Below, in pieces: positions 15,653-21,300 of a stretch of 21,300 bases of DNA. Within the stretch, counting starts at the first letter, position 1, and each line of letters opens with the position of its first letter. Under the pieces are notes generated by a model that was not told the origin of the DNA, made no database searches, and was given only the letters and a program-made list of their open reading frames with translations. Source of the stretch: Promethearchaeota archaeon. Its GTDB lineage: Archaea > Asgardarchaeota > Lokiarchaeia > Sigynarchaeales > SOKP01. The DNA is taken from the NCBI GenBank assembly GCA_030620005.1, contig JAUXAJ010000050.1:1-21300 (forward strand). Reading direction: 5' to 3'. The translations under genes were made by a program, and so were the position numbers.

Positions 15653-17893
15653 ATGAACTTAAATCCCAAGATCATTAACGATATAATTTCCGTTTTAAAA
15701 TCCTTAACGGGAATTAAATTTGAATATTACCGAAGGAATTTCCTTGAAAAAAGAATTCTTCACAGAATGAACAAGATTGGATTAAGCACACTTAATTCAT
15801 ATTTAGACTATATCTTAACTCACCCTGATGAGAAAGAGAAATTTTTAGAAAAATTTACAATAAATTATACCTTCTTCTTTAGAAATCATGAGATCTACGA
15901 TAGACTTAAGGAAATTGTAAAAGACGCCAAGAAGAATCAAACTAATGTAATTAAAATTTGGTCTTGTCCATGTGCGACAGGAGAGGAGCCGTATTCGATC
16001 TCAATGTTTTTTGACAAGCTTAAGAAAACAAATCGAAACTTTCCAGATTATAAGATTGTCGCTTCTGATATCGATAAAAGTGCTCTTTCAGTTGCAAAAA
16101 AAGGCATTTATGGAAAATATGTATTATTTGAAACCCCTAAAGCGTATGTTAAGACTTACTTTAAAAAATATAAAACTAAACAGCAATTTGAATATGTGAT
16201 TGATGATACTATCAAAGAAAAAGTTGAATTTATTCAAGAAGATCTGACATTAGGTCATATAAAGTCTCAAAAATACGATATTATTTTCTGTAGAAACTTT
16301 ATTATTTACACTAATGAAACTTTTCGCGAAAAGATTTTAGAAATTTTAGAAAATCACCTGGTAAATGGTGGATTATTAATTTTAGGAAAGACAGAAACAA
16401 TCACGGGTTCAAAAAGTCAATTTAAACTTATAGATCCAAAAAACAACTTCTATATTAAAGGTGAATTTAATCCAAAAGGCTTTTTTAAGAAAGAATTAGT
16501 ATGGAAAGAAGAAAGAGTAAAAATAAAAGGTAACGAAAAACTAAGAATCAAGCCTAAAGAGAAATTTCCAATTAAACTTAAAAAACCAAAACTAGTTAAA
16601 CCGAAGAAAAAAGGTCCAGCAATACCTAAAGAAAGAACAACAGTTAAGACTAAGGAAGTAGTTTCAACAAAAATCAAAGAAGAAAGACGAATTAAACCAA
16701 AAGAAACAATTTCATTTAAGCCTCCAGGAAAACCTCCAATTCAACCAAAAGTATCAATTAAACCAAAAGTATCAATTAAACCAAAATTCAAGGTAAAAGA
16801 CATACCAGAACAATTAGAAGAGCGAGAAAAGCTTGCAGAATTGAAAATTAAACAAATTAAACAGCGAGAAAACCAAGTTGAAGGACGAGAGAAACATTTA
16901 GGAGAAAAAGAAGCGCTGATTGAGCAACTAGGAACAATTTTTGAGTTAAGAATAAACGAGCAAGAAGAATTGGAAAGAAAATGTGATTATCGAGAAAAAT
17001 TAATAAAACATCAAGAGATCCATCTTGAACAAAGAGAATTACATTTTGAAAAACGAGCCAAGCAAATTAAAGAATTGGAAAAACAACTTGATAGGCGAGA
17101 ACGTGCATTAGAGCAGAAAACTCTTAAATTACAGCAAAAAGAAAGGCAAAGAAAAATAAAAAGGGAAAAATTGTTAGAAGAAAGGAAAATCCTAACAAAA
17201 AAAAGATTACAAAAAGAAAAACAAAAAGAAAAAGATATTATAAAGAGAACGAAGCAAGCAGAGGAATTATTAAGCCAGGTAGAACAACGAGCAAGACAAG
17301 TTGAACTACTAGAGCAACAAATAAAACAACGAGCTTTTGAATTCAATCGTCAGTTAAAAATGAAAAAACAACGGTTAAAACCACAAATTCAAGAGAAAAA
17401 ACGAGATTTAAATCTAATTGTTAAGCCAAACAAAGAGGGTGAATATATTTTACCGATTGATCATTACGCTTTAATTCCTTCTGGCAATAATAATACTAAT
17501 AAATCAATGAGAATTTCAATTTACGGATTAGGTTCTGGTATTTCGTTAATTCTTAAAGATAATGTTAATAGAATCTTTGCCATGTCAAATATCAAACTAC
17601 CAAAGTTATCAAAATCTAGAAGTGCTCAATTTCTATTGAATAAATTATTGGAACACGGAGCAGAAAGAAAAAACGTTACAGCTATCGTCATCGGTGGAGC
17701 AAAAAACTTTTTTGAACACGAATCGCCAGACTTTCTTGAAGATATTTATTTGATTAAAAAAGAATTGGATTCGCTAAATATTAATATTGAAAAAGAATTT
17801 ATTGGTGGAATTAGCGAAAGATCAATAATTTTTGATGGGAAAAAGATATTAATTAAGAAGTCGTGGGAGCAAGAGTTTAGAAAAGTAATGTAA
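15653..17893 (+). CDS. CheR methyltransferase - coiled coil - pseudo-CheD fusion
   Basis: I place the start at ATG 15653 (AAGTGA 13 bases upstream) rather than in-frame ATG 15599, giving 746 residues; numbering here counts from 15599. CheR spans about 24-290: helical N-domain with 'INYTFFFRN', SAM-binding 'WSCPCATGEEPYS' (121-133), 'VASDID', 'FCRNFIIY' and 'GGLLILGKTE'. CheR methylates receptor glutamates, and its SAM site looks intact. Residues 300-400 are Lys/Pro-rich with a duplicated KPKVSI unit; 405-600 are a strongly charged coiled coil. Residues 607-752 match CheD: 'GLGSGISLILKD', 'AMSNIKLP', 'LLEHGAERKNVTAIVIGGAK' and 'FIGGISERSI'. Compared with Thermotoga CheD, Thr21, Cys27 and His44 correspond to I641, G647 and N664, so it cannot deamidate. 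No other chemotaxis gene is in the window. It is convergent with the GHMP kinase, 22 bp away. Confidence 0.93.
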   Translation: MNLNPKIINDIISVLKSLTGIKFEYYRRNFLEKRILHRMNKIGLSTLNSYLDYILTHPDEKEKFLEKFTINYTFFFRNHEIYDRLKEIVKDAKKNQTNVIKIWSCPCATGEEPYSISMFFDKLKKTNRNFPDYKIVASDIDKSALSVAKKGIYGKYVLFETPKAYVKTYFKKYKTKQQFEYVIDDTIKEKVEFIQEDLTLGHIKSQKYDIIFCRNFIIYTNETFREKILEILENHLVNGGLLILGKTETITGSKSQFKLIDPKNNFYIKGEFNPKGFFKKELVWKEERVKIKGNEKLRIKPKEKFPIKLKKPKLVKPKKKGPAIPKERTTVKTKEVVSTKIKEERRIKPKETISFKPPGKPPIQPKVSIKPKVSIKPKFKVKDIPEQLEEREKLAELKIKQIKQRENQVEGREKHLGEKEALIEQLGTIFELRINEQEELERKCDYREKLIKHQEIHLEQRELHFEKRAKQIKELEKQLDRRERALEQKTLKLQQKERQRKIKREKLLEERKILTKKRLQKEKQKEKDIIKRTKQAEELLSQVEQRARQVELLEQQIKQRAFEFNRQLKMKKQRLKPQIQEKKRDLNLIVKPNKEGEYILPIDHYALIPSGNNNTNKSMRISIYGLGSGISLILKDNVNRIFAMSNIKLPKLSKSRSAQFLLNKLLEHGAERKNVTAIVIGGAKNFFEHESPDFLEDIYLIKKELDSLNINIEKEFIGGISERSIIFDGKKILIKKSWEQEFRKVM
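16743..16778 (+). repeat. 18-bp perfect tandem duplication in the CheR-CheD linker
   Basis: AACCAAAAGTATCAATTA occurs twice in direct succession, encoding two KPKVSI units in the Lys/Pro-rich linker before the coiled coil. It looks like a recent slippage event lengthening a flexible linker without breaking the frame. Confidence 0.85.
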
Positions 17894-17915
17894 ATTGTTA
17901 ATAAGGATAGATACA

Positions 17916-18860
17916 TTAATATTTGAATACATCAAATATCCAAGCCCTACCTCCAGCATTTTCAATTGCCCTTGCCACTTCTTCTTGCTTTTCTGGACAA
18001 ATAGCTAACATGCAGCCTCCGCCACCAGCACCCATTTGTTTCGCTCCTAAAGCGCCTACTTTTTTAGCAGCTTCGCACATTTTCAAGATTTTCTCCGTAT
18101 GAGCATTTAAAATTATCTCTTGTTCTTGCTGAAGATTCATTAACTCCCCTAATCTCTTATAATCGCCTTGCAATATGGCTTCTTTACCTTGATGCACGCA
18201 ATTTTCAATGACCTTGAACGCTTTTAAAGTAACTGGATCTCTTTCCATTATTTGCTTTTTAATTCTATTTAATACGGAAGCTGCCTTTCTTTCCTCCATG
18301 GAATCCCCAACAACGATCGGTATCTCATCTACATCTAAATATTCAACTCTTGGATTATCGTCTGTATGAATAAAGGTAATCCCACCAAAAGCAATGCTAT
18401 ATTGATCCATCCTTCCGCATTGAATTCCTAGATCGTGATTTTCGCCCAAATAAGCTAATTCTGCGATTTCAGCGACAGTAAGATCCAAATTAAAAGCTTG
18501 ATTTAAAGCTCTGAGAAAATCTACGGAAATGGCTGCTGAAGTGCTAAGATTACATCCTATAGGAATATCAGAACTGACTTCTAAAGTAAAGCCTTTTTTA
18601 ATTTTTTCTCCTAAACGCTTATAGAGCACGCTCCAATATTTTAAATCTATATTATTAGGTGGTATTTCTCCTAACTTGAATTTAGTTCTTTCTTTTGTAT
18701 CATGACTGTAAAATACCACGGTTCCATCCACTCGTTCTTCATAAGTGATTTTCATCATTAAATTTATTGCCAATGCGATTACAGGTTTTCCTAAAAGATC
18801 AACTTTATCACCCAAGAGACAAATACGACCAGGTATTTCTAAATTTATTTGATTCGTCAT
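17916..18860 (-). CDS. GHMP-family kinase, divergent substrate motif
   Basis: A 314-residue ATP-dependent small-molecule kinase. Motifs: 'IPGRICLLGDKVDLLGKPVI' (9-28), phosphate-binding 'GCNLSTSAAIS' (102-112), 'GIQCGRMDQYSIAFGG' (145-160) with likely catalytic Asp152, and 'GAKQMGAGGGGCMLAI' near the C-terminus. MDQ is galactokinase-like, but the N-terminal GEHxDY/GEHAVVYG signature reads GDKVDLLG, so Glu and His are both replaced, and the length is nearer mevalonate kinase. A sugar or other alcohol is plausible; I would not call it mevalonate kinase despite lipid genes nearby. The ATG has no visible Shine-Dalgarno. It lies 71 bp after the small basic protein gene on the same strand, possibly cotranscribed, and converges on the CheR-CheD gene. 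Confidence 0.9.
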   Translation of the reverse strand: MTNQINLEIPGRICLLGDKVDLLGKPVIALAINLMMKITYEERVDGTVVFYSHDTKERTKFKLGEIPPNNIDLKYWSVLYKRLGEKIKKGFTLEVSSDIPIGCNLSTSAAISVDFLRALNQAFNLDLTVAEIAELAYLGENHDLGIQCGRMDQYSIAFGGITFIHTDDNPRVEYLDVDEIPIVVGDSMEERKAASVLNRIKKQIMERDPVTLKAFKVIENCVHQGKEAILQGDYKRLGELMNLQQEQEIILNAHTEKILKMCEAAKKVGALGAKQMGAGGGGCMLAICPEKQEEVARAIENAGGRAWIFDVFKY

Positions 18861-18931
18861 TTTAATATTAAAATAGCAATAGAATTAAATGTAATAATTA
18901 AAGAAATTTTATTAAATTAAGTAGAATATCG

Positions 18932-19246
18932 TTATTTTTGCTTTCTTCTTTGTTTTTGTTTCGTTTTTATTCGCTCTTTTTCTTGGATTTCTTCTTCTAA
19001 CTGTTTCAATTCTTTCTCGTCTTTTCCTTCAAATTTAAATCGCCCGGTAATTTTGCTTTCTTCTACTGAACCTGATTTTGAAACTTTTTCAAAAGAGAGG
19101 GTAACATCTTTCCCTTGATTTAAAGCTAAATTTATAAAATTTACAAAACCTAAATGTTTAGATGGTGCGATATTTAACTTTATTATCACTTTTTTGTCTT
19201 TTTTCGTGGTTGTTTTTAAGACTAAACGCAATTTCAAAATCTTCAC
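18932..19246 (-). CDS. Small basic protein with charged C-terminal helix, unknown function
   Basis: A 104-residue protein from GTG 19246, or 101 residues from TTG 19237, which has GTGA five bases before it. The first 70 residues alternate hydrophobic and polar residues as in a beta-rich domain ('LKLRLVLKTTTKKDKKVIIK', then 'KDVTLSFEKV' and 'ESKITGRFKFEG'). The last 35 residues are an almost purely charged helix ending in a lysine/arginine/glutamine tail, which could bind nucleic acid or acidic membrane. I do not recognise the family. It lies upstream of the GHMP kinase on the same strand with a 71-bp gap. Confidence 0.6.
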   Translation of the reverse strand: MKILKLRLVLKTTTKKDKKVIIKLNIAPSKHLGFVNFINLALNQGKDVTLSFEKVSKSGSVEESKITGRFKFEGKDEKELKQLEEEIQEKERIKTKQKQRRKQK

Positions 19247-19385
19247 TCTCTTTTTTAATACAATTTGAAAAATTTATTATTATTATGCCTAAAATAATTA
19301 AACTAAAATTTAAAGATATTAAAATATTGTTTTATTTAAAAAATGTCCCGATTTTTATAGACTTTTTATAGTAACTTACCTTACC

Positions 19386-19400
19386 TTTTTTTTTTTTTTT
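19386..19400 (+). other. Homopolymer T15 tract in a gene gap
   Basis: Fifteen T on the plus strand (A15 on the minus strand) in the 244-bp gap between two minus-strand genes. It is on the wrong strand to terminate the reductase transcript. It might act on antisense plus-strand transcription or simply be a length-variable homopolymer, where sequencing length errors are also likely. Confidence 0.4.
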
Positions 19401-19490
19401 ATATGATAATTTTCGTTAAAGTCGTGTCTAGAATCACTCATCATAAAAATGTGTTATGACGGAAATATATAAAGGAAAATGAAAAACTAA

Positions 19491-20669
19491 CTAATTTAAG
19501 GTTTTTATTTTTTGAATAAAATCATTAGGTGGAGTTTTACTAAAAATAAAGGTATTCACTAAAATTTGCTTAAAATCTTCACTTTCTTCTGCTAATTTAA
19601 AGGCTTTATTGAGATTTTCTCCTTCATTTTCGTAAAAAAAATTTACGAATTTGCGTTGAAATTTAAACCTTCTAATGATTTTCTTGATTTCTGGATGTTT
19701 TTTGAACTCTTTAAGAGTATTTGAAGAATAATCTTCTCTCTCCAAAGCTTTAATTGCAGTTTCTCCCGCTACTTGGCCAGATATGATCGCAGCTTTAATT
19801 CCTTCTCCGCTGACTGGCGCTACAAACCCAGCAGCATCACCTACAAGCATTATATTATCGTCATAAAGACTTTTTTCTAAGACACCGTTAGCCGGTTCGG
19901 GATATGATGCTGACCATATTGTATTATATTCCTTCTCTGGTATTAAATTTCTAATAAATGGTTCCTTAAGGAATTCTTTATAGAGAACACTCGCATTGTA
20001 CTTTAAATTATTTTCATAATATGTAATTGATCCAACATTGAATCTCTGCTTGTCTATTGGGAAAATCCAAGAATATCCGTAAGGTTTAAAGAAGAAGTAG
20101 ACGCAATTTTCGTTCAAATTATTTTGACCTTCTAAAATTTCAGCTTTACCGATGCCAATTTCTAATGGTTTCCACTTATCTCTCAAGCCAGACTTGATTG
20201 CTAACTTAGAACTCATCCCATCAGCGATTACTATTATTTTCCCTAAATATTCTTTAATTCCCGAAGGAGTTTTTGTCTTAATTCCTGTTCTTTTCTGATC
20301 CTTGTAAACAAAATCGAAAGACAAGTTTTTGTCGCAAAGCTCGGCTCCAGCATCCACCGCAACATTTCTGATTAAATTGTCAAATTCCAATCTATCAATT
20401 ACAAGCGTGTTATCTTCGGATACTTCGGCGGTATACTCGAATTTTTGGTAATCAGTGGAAAACATTGCGACAACGTTTTTTCTTGGCAAATCCAACTTTC
20501 TCAATTGAGGATAAAACTTATACATGCGGGGACTTGGCAATCCTCCCCCACATGGTTTTCTATAATTTACGTCTCTTTCAATTAAGGCAACTTTGTATCC
20601 CTTTTTAGCAATAAATTCAGCACATTTGGATCCAGCAGGTCCCGAACCAGAAACAATTACATCGTACAT
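19491..20669 (-). CDS. Geranylgeranyl reductase family FAD-dependent oxidoreductase
   Basis: A 392-residue flavoprotein. The FAD-binding Rossmann motif 'VIVSGSGPAGSKCAEFI' (4-20) is followed by Glu31 for ribose binding. 'KPCGGGLP' (38-45) carries the Cys-Gly-Gly signature of geranylgeranyl reductases, 'IVIADG' (146-151) and 'YGYSWIFP' (197-204) are typical internal motifs, and 'MLVGDAAGFVAPVSGEGI' (274-291) is the second FAD contact. In archaea, members saturate the isoprenoid chains of archaeol-type lipids using reduced carriers such as ferredoxin; paralogues are common, so substrate order is not assignable. No membrane segment is visible. The ATG has only weak GGAAA upstream. It is divergent from a CDP-alcohol phosphatidyltransferase gene, consistent with membrane lipid synthesis. 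Confidence 0.92.
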   Translation of the reverse strand: MYDVIVSGSGPAGSKCAEFIAKKGYKVALIERDVNYRKPCGGGLPSPRMYKFYPQLRKLDLPRKNVVAMFSTDYQKFEYTAEVSEDNTLVIDRLEFDNLIRNVAVDAGAELCDKNLSFDFVYKDQKRTGIKTKTPSGIKEYLGKIIVIADGMSSKLAIKSGLRDKWKPLEIGIGKAEILEGQNNLNENCVYFFFKPYGYSWIFPIDKQRFNVGSITYYENNLKYNASVLYKEFLKEPFIRNLIPEKEYNTIWSASYPEPANGVLEKSLYDDNIMLVGDAAGFVAPVSGEGIKAAIISGQVAGETAIKALEREDYSSNTLKEFKKHPEIKKIIRRFKFQRKFVNFFYENEGENLNKAFKLAEESEDFKQILVNTFIFSKTPPNDFIQKIKTLN

Positions 20670-21105
20670 GATATTTCCATTTTATTATTTTCTTCTTTTA
20701 CTTATAATAAATTTGGTAAATTAATATAAAAAAGTTACATGGTGATTTCCTATAAATAGACAAAAAATTAAAGTATAAATAGATTAAATTTTTTTTTTAT
20801 TAATTATAATAAAGCCATAAATGAGTTTTGAGAGTATTTGAAGGCAATTGTCTTTTTCAATTTAATTTTACTATTACTTATTAGAACATTTGGTATTGGA
20901 GCGTCTATTGATTTTTACTTGAGAACAAGGGGGTTAAAATTTAAATTTATCCTTATAGGCTGGTCTTTATTAATAAGAGTTCGAGGTTCTCTTTGAACTG
21001 TTCATTATAAATAACAAAGATTTTTTTGGTTTGACATGTTAGTGATAATTTGTCGGTAAACTCCCCGAAGTAAAATTTAAAAGAGATAAATTTAAATAGA
21101 TAAAA
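20670..21105. other. AT-rich spacer between divergent lipid genes
   Basis: 436 bp with T- and A-runs (including T8 near 20790) and TATA-like words. The only open stretch of note is the 52-codon membrane-protein-like frame at 20838-20996. No structured RNA or strong palindrome is visible beyond a short AGTTC/GAACT pair near 20979-20999. Confidence 0.4.
20838..20996 (+). pseudogene. Possible remnant of a membrane-protein gene (52 codons)
   Basis: A TTG-initiated frame bounded by stops at 20829 and 20994 encodes two hydrophobic helices joined by a basic turn: 'IVFFNLILLLLIRTFGIGAS', then 'DFYLRTRGLKFKFILIGWSL'. The composition looks like the start of a larger multi-spanning membrane protein. 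There is no Shine-Dalgarno, no ATG or GTG, and no continuation after the stop, so I read it as a decayed fragment or chance; a genuine short membrane protein is possible. Confidence 0.25.
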
Positions 21106-21300
21106 ATGTCAAAAAAAAAAATTCGCATGCGATATATATTTGGGCCTCTCGTGAGGATAATGGCTGAAGGTTTAAATAAAATAGGGATATCGGCCAACAT
21201 GGCAACATGTATAATGCTCATTTTTTCCATTCTAAGTTTAATTTCATTGGTATTTTTTTACAATCTTTTATTCTTTGGTTTTTTCGTGTTCGCGTGTGGA
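21106..21300 (+). CDS. CDP-alcohol phosphatidyltransferase, N-terminal part (3' partial)
   Basis: ATG 21106 opens 65 codons running off the window. The N-terminus 'MSKKKIRMRYIFGPLVRIMA' is basic and is followed by 'GLNKIGISANMATCIMLIFS', the usual opening of archaeal CDP-alcohol phosphatidyltransferases (cf. 'GlsPNxlT'), then a membrane helix. The defining DGxxARxxxxxxxxGxxxDxxxD motif would lie just past the edge, so the class is inferred from the N-terminus. These enzymes place a polar head group such as inositol phosphate, serine or glycerol phosphate on CDP-archaeol. No Shine-Dalgarno is visible. It is divergent from the reductase gene, making a plausible lipid-synthesis neighbourhood. 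Confidence 0.72.
   Translation, partial: MSKKKIRMRYIFGPLVRIMAEGLNKIGISANMATCIMLIFSILSLISLVFFYNLLFFGFFVFACG

Noticed and set aside
16743..16778. CRISPR-like repeat
   Set aside because: Only two adjacent copies with no spacer, inside a coding linker.
17011..17346. 111-codon minus-strand frame in the CheR-CheD gene
   Set aside because: Cys/Ser/Phe-rich antisense shadow of the Lys/Glu/Gln-rich coiled coil.
17916..18860. Mevalonate kinase annotation
   Set aside because: GEHAVVYG is replaced by GDKVDLLG and the catalytic region reads MDQY, which is galactokinase-like; a generic GHMP kinase call is safer.
19162..19371. 69-codon plus-strand frame followed by a T15 tract
   Set aside because: Its first part is antisense to the small basic protein gene, there is no ribosome-binding site, and composition is that of spacer DNA; the T-tract alone does not make it a gene.
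20960..21000. tRNA-like or structured RNA near AGTTCGAGGTTCTC
   Set aside because: GTTCGA resembles a T-loop, but no acceptor stem, anticodon arm or CCA-proximal pairing could be built around it.
1..21300. Insertion sequence, integrase or prophage boundaries
   Set aside because: No transposase or integrase motifs and no long terminal inverted or direct repeats were found by eye; the higher-GC island at 7.8-11.0 kb has no visible mobile ends.

Overview
The window looks like chromosomal DNA of an AT-rich archaeon, most likely an Asgard archaeon (Lokiarchaeia-like). Most genes sit near 30% GC with very AT-rich spacers. The gene content mixes archaeal lipid functions (a geranylgeranyl-reductase-type flavoprotein and a CDP-alcohol phosphatidyltransferase) with eukaryote-flavoured pieces: a Ras/Rab-like small GTPase, a longin/roadblock-type protein, a HEAT-plus-LRR protein and a giant protein resembling the fungal DUF3684/NO VEIN/sacsin group. 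Lineage is inferred from content only. I see no rRNA, tRNA, CRISPR array, insertion sequence or integrase.

Layout. Positions 1-3676 hold the C-terminal 1,224 codons of the giant sacsin/NOV-like protein; its reading frame is open to the left edge, so the gene begins outside. Positions 3.7-6.0 kb (minus strand) carry a small two-helix membrane protein, a small zinc-binding protein and the HEAT-LRR protein. A 445-bp AT-rich spacer with a perfect 8-bp inverted repeat leads to a plus-strand pair at 6.4-7.8 kb: a membrane-anchored bacterial-PH-domain protein fused to a Cro/XRE helix-turn-helix, then a stand-alone helix-turn-helix protein with a similar DNA-binding domain. Positions 7.8-11.0 kb (minus) form an island of visibly higher GC with a type-B carboxylesterase and a membrane-anchored all-helical protein, possibly acquired by transfer.

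Positions 11.3-13.9 kb (minus) hold a Ras-like GTPase with badly eroded nucleotide-binding motifs, then a two-gene sugar-activation operon (galactokinase-like GHMP kinase, then a sugar-phosphate nucleotidyltransferase). The nucleotidyltransferase appears to start at a CTG codon overlapping the kinase stop as CTGA, behind a near-perfect Shine-Dalgarno. Positions 13.9-17.9 kb (plus) contain a small ORF, a decayed N-terminal copy of a longin-like gene, the intact longin-acidic linker-winged-helix gene, and a CheR methyltransferase-coiled coil-CheD fusion whose CheD part has lost its catalytic residues. Positions 17.9-20.7 kb (minus) hold a second GHMP kinase, a small basic protein and the FAD-dependent reductase. 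The window ends inside a divergent CDP-alcohol phosphatidyltransferase gene.

The most unusual content is the 13.9-17.9 kb signalling block. An intact CheR is joined through about 200 residues of coiled coil to a pseudo-deamidase CheD, with no other chemotaxis genes nearby, next to a duplicated longin/roadblock gene family. This suggests a protein-methylation or scaffold module linked to the GTPase/roadblock machinery rather than ordinary chemotaxis; that link is inference from proximity. Several starts are preceded by GTGA rather than the GGAGG core, which helps choose start codons.
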